Assembly (NCBI RefSeq): GCF_001625215.2
Contig: NC_030389.2
Span: 4,004,930-4,068,929 of the forward strand
Direction: 5' to 3'
DNA: 64,000 bases
Source: Daucus carota subsp. sativus
Lineage: Eukaryota > Streptophyta > Magnoliopsida > Apiales > Apiaceae
The notes below the pieces were generated by a model. It was not told the origin of the DNA. It saw only the letters and a program-made list of their open reading frames with translations, and made no database searches. Positions within the stretch are counted from its first letter, which is position 1; each line of letters starts with the position of its first letter. This document shows, piece by piece, positions 24,251-35,700 of this stretch. The position numbers and the translations under genes are program-made.

Positions 24251-25430
24251 CTATTTTACCTATGTTTAACTTAACTTTTATGAATACATTTTAATATAGT
24301 ATTTTTTTTTTTACTCAAACATGCTTTGTAGATATTAATTTAGTTTCACAAATTTTAATAATTTCTTTTGTTAAATTATGTTTGGAATGTAGAATTGATG
24401 GAAATGAGACGAACGAAGATAATAATTCTAGAGTATTTAGTGAATGAAAATTATATGATCGTTTCATATTTTATTTTCCCGATATTATATAATTTAAAAT
24501 TTTTTATTTATAGCATTATTACTATTTAAATATTTTTAATAAATCAATATATTAAGGATATCAAAATATTTTTTATTTGAAAAAATTAACTTATTTTTAT
24601 TTTTCAAATTAACTACAATAGATTTTATGATTCAAGACATAGAGTATAATTAGAAATAAAATAAAGTTAGAATGGTAAATAAAATAGAAAAGAATTATAA
24701 ATTGTTTTGAACAAATATAAAAGACTGAACAACAATACCTTTTTCTTTCTTAATTTATTCTTTTCTTTATTGCATTCCTCTACAAAAAGCTCTGTTTTCA
24801 AACTAATTAATAAAAATATGTTTTAATGTGATTGCCAAAATTTAAAAAAAACACTTATCTATAATCGATATACCCTCCATCTCCATGACACCATTTTTCT
24901 TTTGACATGTATTTTTAGATATATATAAAATATAATTTCACATTTTTATTTGAAAATTTTCTCTTTTAATATAAATATTCAACAATAAATTTTTGTGAGA
25001 AAAAAAATTAAAATAATTTTTGAACTTATATATTATAGAAGTCTTAAAACTCATGTTGCAGGTGTAAACAATTGGAAATACGATTAGAAATTTTTTCGAC
25101 TAATGTAATAGTTATTTCTGATATTAATATCAAAACTTGTTCACTTATAATATTGCTCACAAAATTTTTGTGTAATAATGTATTCTTCTCTGGTAAAATA
25201 TATCATAGCGTATTCTTTCCTTTTAGTAAATATCACCATATTCCCTCTTTTGACAAACAAATTTTTGGATAGAGTATAAAGGATAGGGATAATTGATAAA
25301 TATTGGGCACAAAAGTTTAGTCAGCAGCCCTGCTGGGCTTGGTGCTGTGGCGAATGCTAATTGCCTGGCACCATAGAACACAAAATAAAAATAGAATTGC
25401 CTGGCACCATAGAACACAAAATAAAAAATA
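24251..25430. other. AT-rich intergenic region
   Basis: No gene supported. TACCCTCCATCTCCATGACA near 24870 resembles a Stowaway left end without a partner. At 25360-25431 a 36-bp unit (ATTGCCTGGCACCATAGAAC...) is repeated twice directly beside the Stowaway at 25431. Confidence 0.55.
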
Positions 25431-25680
25431 CTCCCTCCGTTTCAAATTAGATGTCCACTTTAAAAAAATCACACAGTTTAAGAAAAGTGGATGTTCAGAA
25501 ATTAATTGCATTAAATGATCAAAATATGTGGAGTGAGATTGATCTAGGAAATATAAATAAGAGATATGTGGAGTAGAATTGATTTTGGAAATATAATTTT
25601 GCATTGAAAGTTGAAGTGGACAAGTAATTTGAAACAAATTTTTTTTTTCAAAGTAGACATGTAAATTGAAATGGAGGGAG
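25431..25680. mobile_element. Stowaway-like MITE
   Basis: 250 bp, terminal inverted repeats CTCCCTCCGTTTCAAATTA and its inverse (AATTGAAATGGAGGGAG), TA duplication at both ends. Tc1/mariner-type non-autonomous element. Confidence 0.88.
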
Positions 25681-25967
25681 TAGAAAATAAAACAACCTCA
25701 TGCCAGAGGAAAAACAATATACAATTTAGCAAAAAAAGGAAAAAAAATTCAGCAGACCAGAAAAAGAAAAGATAATAATAATCAGATCACAGAAGTTGAG
25801 AAGTGTAAGATACCGGTGCCAGAGGAAACAACACAAAAAAACCACCACATTCCAAAAAAAAAGTAAATAAATATTCATATACCAGAAGTTGAGTAGTCTA
25901 TCCTAAAGCAACCACTACTTGTAAAACATGAACACAGTCTCCACAGTCTCTTGGCATTTGATTATTT

Positions 25968-27059
25968 TCACAAGGAGCTCTTGTGAATTTCGGATATCAC
26001 ACTGACAGTTTTAAGATAATCTTCCTTCATTTCTGAAATTGTTGATGTCATGGACTCTTTGAACTTTGAAACAGAGTCGATCAATGCCAATAGTTCACGT
26101 GCACACATTTGAACTTCTTCCTCACTTTGAGCATTTACTTCTTGACACTTCATTTGAGAGGTCTACAAAATAGGACATTTAATATATTACTCTCGGTTGA
26201 TATCAACCGAACCTGGTAAGAAATAGGAATCTTGGCCGACAACTGATGTTGCCTGGTATAATCCACTTGGATAGAATACCTACCAAGAATACTACTTACC
26301 TTATAGTCTGCAATTATCCAAAAAGTTAATTAAATAACTAAGAACATACCCTCAAAAGTTCAGTGGCTTCTTTTTCGACAATATCCATGTTTTGTTCCTC
26401 AGCTTTAACATCCTCCACCAACTTTTTAGCTTCCATCATGCATCTAGAAATGTGCTCCTGAGTTTCATCCCTGAGCAAGTTCAATTGGTTTTCCACCTAC
26501 GATATTGGAATAAATAAATTATACTCAATTTTAGGCTACTTGTACATTTGAAATTACATTTGTTAGGTGTCATCAGGAAAAACAGTCCATTTTATTTAAG
26601 AAAACTAAAAATGCAAGCAATCCGAAAGTACAGATCAAAGGACTTAAATATGGCATTCTTGCACAATATTTCCAACTCAAGCTTTCTGTCTTCCTGCACA
26701 GTGACATACAAGACTAGTAGAGAACATTTCAGAATAAGCTGGTACTTCAACATGCCAAAGGAAGTTGCTACTATACAGGGACGAAGCGAGACCATAACTT
26801 CAGCAATCGGCATGGGCCAATTCAAATTAAAATAACATAAAAATCAAATAATGATATAACAATAAAATTATATTATTAAATATATAATTGATTTATAAAT
26901 TATGAATTTGGGCCTTCATTAGTAGTCCACTAAAACACTAACAAGTAGAAAATGAAGTGAACAAATCATACACAAAATAAATTTAATGGGTTAATGTTAT
27001 ATATTGTCAATTAAAACAGTGTGCATTCAATATAAAATACATAGATATTAGGGGTATCT

Positions 27060-27093
<34 letters not shown>

Positions 27094-30000
27094 CGGCATG
27101 CTCCCTTGGGCCAGTATTAAACTTCGTCCCTGCTACTATGTTATCATCTCACATCTGACCTAAGAAAAATGTTTTCTCAATATCATCAATCTTTTTAATC
27201 TGTTGAAAGTTATGCACTGGGACTTTCCCACTAAGAATATGTTCATAAGATGGTGTTTCATGCCCTAAACAAATTGTACGGCAGAAAATGATAAACACAT
27301 ACTTCTACCAAATCATACATCCCCTGTACATATATTCCCATGGACTTTTAGTGGTGAGTTGTGCAGAACTGAAATTAATAACAATGTCCTCCTAATTCTG
27401 ACTAGTCCAGAATATAATCTGAAATGGTAAACATGTCAAGACTTCACCTAAGCTAAATCTTTCGCTAAAATAAACATCGGTGTCGGCACTTCAAGTAAAC
27501 AAAGAGGCTATACAACCAAGGTTGAGGTGTTATAAGCATATACTACGAAGTTACAAATTAAACACCCTTACAAAAACATGTAGTGTAATAAGCACTGTCA
27601 TCAAAATTTAAGAACATAATAAAAATGTATAAAGAGAATAAGTGATGAATACACAACTTAATCACATTTTTAGCAATTTCATAGTTCCAAAGATGCTATT
27701 CACATACTTTTGTGTTCATGTACTGAAAAAGATAAAAACTTTGATGTATATTTATAGAATATATAAGTGCACTCATGATGTAGTTATGAAACCCATACAC
27801 CACAATGATGGGGTATCATGTGTGTGTGTGTGTGTGTAAATTATATTGGCGGGTCTGGGTGATTTTTTTTACAGTACGTTGTTGCTCTTCTTATTAAGAG
27901 AAAGATATATGGATCCTCTTAGGTCTAAAATGGGATCTAATATGTCAGGACTTTACAAAAGCTAAATCTTTTGCACCAAGGATTTGGTGTTGGCACTACA
28001 AAAAACCAGGATATACAACCAAGGTTGAGGACTAACAATTGTATTAAATGAAGTTCAAAATTAAAATATCAGAAAGAGGAAAGAGGAAAGAAAGCATCGA
28101 CTTCCTTACGGAAACATGTAGTGTAGAAGCACCATCATCAAAAATAAGAGCATAAATGTAATAAAACAATAAGTGACAAATAAACAACTTCATCACATTT
28201 TAGCAATTTTTTAGTTTCAGAGTTGCTATTCACTTACTTCATCAATATGGAATTGAAGGGCGGCAATATGATTCCTTTTCGCTTCAATCTTATTTGCAGC
28301 TTCAACAAAAAGTTTCTGAAGAGATATCTGTTCTTCCAACTTCACCATTGAACTTTTCTTGGTCTCCTCAGCCAATGAAGCAAGTACAGGTTTAAGCTTC
28401 AATTTGTAGTCTATCCCTAGCACCTCCGCAGGGGTGGAAACTTTTGCATTCAGCTCGTACTGGAATCCATTTCCAAGCTTTAGTCTGGGAAAAACCCAGA
28501 AGAATGCAGATTTATATATATATATACAGAGAGAGAGACAGATATATAGAGTTTAATGCATATCTTTATTAAACAAAATAGTTGAATATGTCAATGAGAA
28601 AGGATAATGCAGAAACATAAAGATCATCTTAATTCTACAAAATGAATTATTCACAAAATTCTTTTCTGAATGGGCATGCTACAAATGAATCAGATACATT
28701 ATGCATAGCACATATATAACACCCCAAAGAAGAGAAATTTGTATGGACTACACCTTAATTCCTGTATGCCAGAAGAGTTTAAACATATAAGCCGAATCGT
28801 TTCCAAATTTACCAACACAGTGCTATCATAATTCATATATACCATAAACAATATACGAGCTACTTAATTTAAGCGATGACTAAAAAATACATTAAATCAC
28901 AAAGCACATCGGAGTGACAGCTTGGTTGCATTTAATCATCAGACTCTGCAGGTTATCTTATGTCTTGTCATGACATCACCTTTTACACACTCATTATTCC
29001 ACAACAAAAAAATTCCCATTCCTCGTATTTCTCCTGCTAAGAGGAGAGTTGTCACATTATTCTGCCTAAATCTGACACGAACCATCATCAATGAATTAAT
29101 ACAGACTGATAATCTTTCTCATTCTACACATGCTTTCTTCAATTCAATACCCTTCTTATCCCTTTTATAGCCCTCAAGAAATATATGCATGCAAGAACAC
29201 TTGAAGACATGTTTTGCAGATGTATGTAATTCATGTGAAATGATATAGTCACATGGTCTACTGACCAGGCGACTACTACACGTGCACTAGTTATGGACCC
29301 ATGAGTTGCTCATTCAATTGCGCCCAATCTAACACCAAAGGATGAAACTGTGGAGCTATCCACTAATCATATTATCCTGCTCATGAAACAAGTACCCAAT
29401 GTAGTATTACTCGAAGGGAGTTCATCAATTTATGACATCAAAGAATATATCTATTGATATTCTAAGTCTAGCTAAGCAAATCATTAATCAGCATTAGAAA
29501 GGTGCAACATCAGGTAGACAAGACATCAACAAAACCAATAAGCAGTTACAAAAAAGCAGAATGTTGTCTGCAGCTACTTATTTTAAGTGACGACTAAAAA
29601 ATGCATTATAATAACAAAGCATGATATAGTGAGCAAAACAAAACACAAACTTTCTGATAGCTTGGTTGCATTCAATCATCAAACTCTCCAGTTCTTTAAA
29701 CTTCTTCCCAATCTCACTATCAAGTTCCCAAGACTTCTCCTCCCACGCACTCCTTGCAGCCTCAGCATCCCCCGTGTTCCTCTCTACAGCCTGCAACTCT
29801 CTCTTCATCCTCTCAGCATCTCTCGCATTAAACCCCTGCTCCTCCACCCTACTTTTCAACTCCTCATTCTCCTCACAAATCCTCTTCCTCTCCTCAACTT
29901 TCGCCTCCAATTCCTTCTCTTTCTCCTCCAAACTCTTCTGCACATTTACAATATGCCCATCTAACTGCTCGATCATTGTATAAAACTTCTTCACATCTTC

Positions 30001-30774
30001 CTCCAACAACTTCCTCTGCTCCTCCAACACCTCTTTCTCCGACGGCCCATTCTTCAACCCCTCCAACTTCCCCTCCAACTCCCTCACTCTCTCTGCCAAT
30101 CCCCTCGCACCCTCTTCCACCACATTCCTCTCATTCGTCAACTTCTCCAAAAACATCTGATCCTCACTCTCCATCCTCTCATCATCTCCACTAATATAAT
30201 GAAAGTACCCCCTCAACGCGTAATCAAACATCCCATTCTCCTCATACTCCAACCCATTCCCTCTCGTAACCTCATCGTAATTCCCTATCTGGACCAACCA
30301 ATGCATAACCCCTAACAAACTAGGCCAAGAATGCGGGGTCCCCGGGGCCTTCAACGCAGACCTATTCACCTTCACGGGACACCCCAAATACTTCAAAACC
30401 CCAAACAACTCATCCTCAAACTTATTCCCCCCACTCATCGGAAAATCAAGATTCTTCAGAATCAGCTTAAGCGTTTCAATAATGTCCTTTGCGGACGGCA
30501 AAGGGGGTTTGAGCGAGAAAGTCGCGGAGTGCAGAGAGAGGTAGTTATTAACCGTTCGCAGAGCGGAGAGCTGGAATGATTTGTCGGAAATGGGGACGGA
30601 AGGATTGCGAGTGGTAGAGGCGATTGAGGGGCGGCTACTGCATAAACTTGCGTCGGAATCGCGGTTAGAGAAGTTGTACTGAAAAGGGTCAAAGGAGGTG
30701 GGGGTGGGAGGCGGGGGTTTGCGGTGGTCGCCGGCAATTGAGTCTTTTTGACGGCGAGCTCCGGCGGGTCTCAT
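25968..30774 (-). CDS. NDC80: Kinetochore protein NDC80 homologue (four exons)
   Basis: Exons on the minus strand: 30774-29651, 28484-28238, 26496-26350, 26162-25968; GT-AG, in phase, 570 aa, close to the roughly 568 aa I recall for Arabidopsis NDC80. A basic, proline-rich tail (about 1-75) precedes a calponin-homology domain (about 80-200; KFEDELFGVLKYLGCP, GTPHSWPSLLGVMHWLVQIG), which in this family binds microtubules. The rest is largely coiled coil pairing with NUF2, with LKLGNGFQYELNAKVSTPAE marking the breaks as in plant orthologues. It acts at the outer kinetochore in chromosome segregation. Intron 1 contains a copy of the exon 1 end plus a repeat; intron 2 holds an internal duplication and a hAT MITE with a G33 run. 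Confidence 0.95.
26776..27132. mobile_element. hAT-type MITE in NDC80 intron 2
   Basis: 357 bp with terminal inverted repeats CAGGGACGAAG and 8-bp flanks CTACTATA (26768-26775) and CTACTATG (27133-27140), matching at 7 of 8 bases. An 8-bp duplication is the hAT signature. A 33-base G run lies at 27061-27093 inside it. Confidence 0.82.
27061..27093. repeat. G33 homopolymer
   Basis: Uninterrupted run of 33 G inside the hAT MITE; on the NDC80 coding strand it is C33. True length is uncertain because such runs are error-prone. Confidence 0.9.
27437..28238. repeat. Intragenic duplication within NDC80 intron 2
   Basis: The block 27437-27712 (GGACTT/AGACTTCACC..., TATACAACCAAGGTTGAGG, AACATGTAGTGTA, AATAAGTGA, CATTTTTAGCAATTT, GCTATTCACAT) is repeated in degenerate form at 27948-28238, ending exactly at the exon 2 donor (GCTATTCACTTAC). 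The intron grew by a roughly 0.5-kb tandem duplication that included the donor-proximal sequence. Confidence 0.75.
28861..29580. repeat. Dispersed repeat copy 2 plus duplicated exon edge in NDC80 intron 1
   Basis: 28950-29580 matches the repeat at 19880-20985. Its left edge (28861-28955) repeats the intron/exon 1 junction at 29576-29700: the exon end with SLMIECNQA appears again in the intron as SLMIKCNQA, with about four mismatches in 37 bases, followed by the shared GACTAAAAAATGCATTA-type intron sequence. Confidence 0.72.
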
Positions 30775-32424
30775 TGCCGGAAATTAGGGTTTAATTTAAG
30801 GCGTGTTTGGGTGTGAAAATGTTTTGGTGAGAGAGAGAGACAGAATTTGTGATTTGTTTTGTTTTCCCGCTTTTTGTTGTTTTAAAGTTCAAATTTTGGG
30901 CTACTTTTCGAGGAAACAGTACGCAAGAAAATTTTGAAATTAATATTTCAAAAATTTAGTCCGAGAAAAATGTTGAAAAATAATTTTCTTGAGTGAAGCA
31001 AAAACTTGAACTTTCTCGTTAGTTGATTAGAGTTTTATTCGCACTAGTTTATAAACCGCGCTAGGCAGCGATATCAAAATATTTTTTTAAATGAATATTT
31101 TATCATGTCATATTATATATAGATTATTTGAAATAATATATTACAAATTTTGAACATTATATAAATAAATCACATAATTTAGTGTGTTCATATATTTTTA
31201 GCGTATAATTGTATCTTTATGTAATATAATACGAAATTTAAGAATATAATCAAATTTCAATAAAAAAAGAATATAATCAAATTTGAATAAAGTAGACTCG
31301 TACACTACATAATACATGTGAAATTTAAATAATTATATCTTTATGTAACATAATACGAAATTTGAGAATATAATCAAATTTGAATAAATTAGACTCGTAT
31401 ATTACATAATACATGTGAAATTTAAAATAAAATAATAAATATAATCTTCAATTTACTTTAACATTTTTCTTAATTTTTGCGGGCAGCTTTTTTGACTTAT
31501 CAATTCATTAGACTTTTTTATCGAATAGATTTGAAATTTATAAAATAATCTGATTATTCTATATTATCATTCCTACAATTCAATCTAACTTTCTTCAATT
31601 TTTATTTTTGATATTTAAAAGTTAAAAATTTGAAGTTATAAAGTTTTTTGATTTTTGTATATTGTGGTTTCTATTCTAAAACTTACTTCCATTAAATATG
31701 CTCCAATATTGTCTTTGATACTATTTAGAAAAATCTGGTCTAAAAAGTTCGACACTGAAAATATAATTGTAATTTTTTTTCTAGGTAGTTATAAACTTCT
31801 TTCCTCTCAAAAAAAAAAACTTCTTTCCTACAAATTTAAAATAACAAAAGATAGTTTTTATATGAGATATTTAAAATTTAAATATTAAAGACAAATTAGG
31901 ATATTAGAAAAATAGGTGAGAGATATTTAATAACGTATCTAATATTAATTATAATCTAACTTAAATATTTTTTTCAATTTTTCCACTATAAAATATATTA
32001 TAATATTTTGATTTGAAACTTACGGAGACTCTCTTATCATCCGGGAACGTTTCACCCTAAAATATCTTTTAATATTGGCAATTTGAAATTTTCGTCCAAT
32101 AATTTTGAAATCAAAAGAAGTAGTTTTGAAATATTCTTCCACATATTCGAAACTAGTTGAAACTCCCTTCCAATAATTTCGAAGTCAAAAAAAGATAATT
32201 TTAAAATTTTCTTCTAATAAATCTAACTAAAAAATAATTTTTATTTTTGACATTTATAATTCAAAAAATCGGAAAAATTGGAAAAATATGATGGAGCTCT
32301 GTCATAAGCGCCATCTCAATGACCTTCCCTTCTCCTTTATACAAGCATATTTTCGAAATCGAAAAACGTAGTTTTGATATTGACCGCCATGGTGTAAGGT
32401 GCTGAACCTCACAACAAAGGAACC
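30775..32424. other. Intergenic region upstream of NDC80
   Basis: 30775-30870 is the likely NDC80 leader. The rest is AT-rich. At about 31204-31435 a block containing ATACGAAATTTAAGAATATA and TAGACTCGTA is tandemly duplicated with a period near 120 bases. No gene supported. Confidence 0.55.
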
Positions 32425-32741
32425 TGACAGAAATAATGGTGCAGCGGAAATAAACAGATACAAACAGAAGAAGAAGAAGGAGAAGAAGGGAGAGAAAGAG
32501 AGAGAGAGAGTGGTGCTAAATTACTATCATTGGAAAAACATGAAAACTTGTCTGGTACTGTGAGAGTGCACATGAATATAAATACATCAGAATGGATTAT
32601 TCTAGAATGATTAGTCACCACAAATTCTGTTATGCATCAGACTGTCAATTTATGGTTGTGCTCTTGTGTTGCAGGGTCGTAGCTGTGCTTCTGTGGTCAT
32701 GCACCATGATGTCACGCTTAGGTGACTTAATATCTGTAACA
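32425..32741 (-). repeat. Copia 3' LTR
   Basis: 317 bp; contains the last 97 bases of the gag-pol reading frame, including its stop at 32645. A GA-rich tract and a TATTTATA-type box (minus strand, near 32580) lie inside. Confidence 0.97.
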
Positions 32742-35700
32742 TCCTCCCTCAAGGTGGAAGGCTGAAAGAGATTGAGGACTCCCAACTTGGAACATAGATG
32801 CTGCAGAGAAGCCGAAGATAAGGCCTTTGTAAAAATGTCAGCTGGTTGAGATGCAGTAGGGATATAAGAAGGCTGAATCATGCCCAACTTGAGTTTTTCA
32901 CGCACATAGTGGCAGTCAAGTTCGATGTGTTTGGTGCGCTCGTGGAAGACTGAATTGTGAGCAATGTGCAGAGCAGACTTGCTGTCACACAGAAGAGGAA
33001 TAGGGGTGAGTGTATGAATTCCAAAAGCTTTAAAGAGGCCTAATAACCATGTTAGCTCACAGCAGGTGTCAGCCATGCTTCGGTATTCCGCTTCCGCTGA
33101 TGATCGTGAGATAGTGTGCTGCTTTTTACACTTCCAGGAAATCAAGGAAGGGCCAAGCATGATGCCATAGCCAGTTAAGGAGAGCCTGGACTCCTTGTCA
33201 CCAGCCCAGTCAGAGTCACAATACGCAGTAAGCTTGAGAGATTTGCCTGAGGACATGAGAAGGCCCTGGCCAGGTGATGCTTTCAGATACCGAACAACCT
33301 TATAAGCAGCAAGTAGATGATCTTGTCTGGGACAAGCAAGAAACTGAGAAAGGACTTGAACAGAATATGATATGTCAGGACGAGTAACGGTAAGATAGAT
33401 AAGTCTTCCAACCAAGCGACGATATGATGATGCATCAGAATCTCCTAATTGAGCACTGTGATTGTCCTGTAAGGTGTGGTTTTGCTCCATTGGGATTTTG
33501 GAGGGTTTGGCACGATCAAGGCCAGTGTCTGTTAGAATGTCAAGGGTATATTTTCTCTGATGCATATAGATGCCTTGAGAGGAACGAGCCACTTCTATAC
33601 CAAGAAAATATTTCAAAGGACCCAGGTCTTTGATCTGAAATTGAGTGGACAGATAGGCCTTAATCTGAGTGATTAATGATGGACTGTTTCCTGTGATGAG
33701 GATGTCGTCAACGTAGACCAGTACAGCCACAAACTGATTTTGCTGGTTAAATGTAAACAGGCTGTTGTCAGAGTGGGATTGAGTAAACCCGTATTTCAGC
33801 AGAGCAGTGGAAAATTTATCAAACCAGCATCTGGGAGCTTGTCGCAGCCCATACAATGATTTTCTCAGTCGACACACATACTTAGTAGGATCATGAATGG
33901 AGGTAACAGAGATTCCTGAGCTGAGTTGCAAGTAGCCAGGCGGTAGTTTCATATAAATTTCTTCATTGATGTCACCGTGCAGGAATGCGTTGGTCACATC
34001 TAATTGAGACACTCCCCAATCTTGTGTAGCTGCTACTGCAATGAATACCCTTACTGTTGTCATCTTGGCAACCGGGGCGAAGGTGTCAAAGAAGTCGAGC
34101 CCATAGATTTGGGTGAATCCTTTCGCAACGAGACGAGCTTTATATCGCTCAACAGTACCATTGGGATTGTATTTAACTTTGAATACCCATTTGCAATCTA
34201 CTATATGCTTGTCGGGTGGTCGAGGTACAATATCCCATGTGTGATTGTTCTCAAGAGCATTGATTTCGAGTTTCATGGCTTTGAGCCAATTGGTGTCACT
34301 AGAGGCTTGTTTATATGTGTAAGGAACAGGGATAGAAGCAGTAGCAGCTAAATAGCATTGATATGATGGAGAAAATCTATCATAGGACATGTAAGATTGA
34401 AGGGGATATGTGGATATAGAGGTACCTGCAATCATGTTAGTGCAGATTGGTGTAGACTGAGTGGTCAGTGTTGTGGGAATCCCTGTGAAGTCCTTGAAGT
34501 GTGCTGGGACCTTCTTTGTTCGAACAGGTCTGGAGTTGACCCCAGTGGTTGTATCTGGAGTGTTTGTAGGTGGTGTGGGTTGAGGCAGAATCACAGAATC
34601 CTCCGGAGGAGCATCGAGCAGAGTTGGGGGAAACATTGGTGTATGTTCAGGACCATGAGGCTGATGAAACGGGAAAATGTCTTCAACAAAGTGTACATGT
34701 CTGGTAGTATAGCACTTTCTGCTACTAAGTTCCACCACTTTGTAGCCTTTTTGATTAAACGGATAACCAATGAAGGCGCATTTGAGAGCTCGGGGGCCAA
34801 ACTTATCGGTACCAGCATCATCATTGGAGATGTAACATAGGCATCCAAATGCTCTGAGATTCTGATACTTGGGAGGTTTTTTGAATAGAGTTTCAAATGG
34901 AGACTTAAAACCAAGCAGTTTGGAGGGTAACAGGTTGATAAGATGAGCTGCCGTGAGTACACAATCACCCCAATAAGTGATTGGTAGTTTGGATTGAAAT
35001 TTAAGGGCACGAGCTACTTTGAGCAGGTGCTGGTGTTTCCGTTCTACCAAACCATTCTGCTGTGGTGTTCTGGGACAGCTGGTTTGATGAACAATGCCAC
35101 ATGTAAGCAAATGAGTCTGTAATTCTCTATTAACAAACTCGGTGCCATTGTCTGATCGAAGAACCTTGACAGATGTTTTGAATTGGTTTTGTACATAAGC
35201 CAAGTAGTGTTTGAGTATTGGAGTTACTTGAGTTTTATCAGCCAAGAGGAAAACCCAAGTGCATCGAGAATAATCTTCTACAATTGTCAAGAAGTGATGG
35301 CATTTGCCATGTGTGGGATATTTATACGGTCCCCACACATCACAATGTATAAGCTCAAAAGCAGAAATACTACAAGTTTCACTTTTATCAAAAGGAAGTT
35401 TCTTTTGTTTGGCTTGATGACATATTTCGCAGTCAGCATTCAACTTAGGAATATGCTGTAAGTTTGAAATACTACTAAGAACAGTATGTGAAGGGTGTCC
35501 TAGTCTATAATGCCAAACAAGAGATTGATCTTTGTCATGGGGAGCAGCTGCAGTATGAATGGTAACAGATTCTTGAAGCTTTAGGGTATTAAGTCTGTAT
35601 AATCCATCTTGAAGATCACCAATCGGCCTCTTCCTCTGTGTAACAAGGTCCTGCAGAAGGCATTTTGTAGCAGTAAAATGCAGAACACATGCATTATCAA

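Noticed and set aside
29976-30194. Open frame of 72 codons on the plus strand inside NDC80 exon 1
   Set aside because: Low-complexity Ser/Pro shadow of the NDC80 coding strand; no independent support.
32409-32621. 70-codon frame repeated in both copia LTRs
   Set aside because: Ser/Leu-rich translation of the GA tract in the LTR, not a gene.
34397-34840. Plus-strand frames of up to 147 codons in the copia element
   Set aside because: Antisense of the gag-pol frame, with no recognisable motif.
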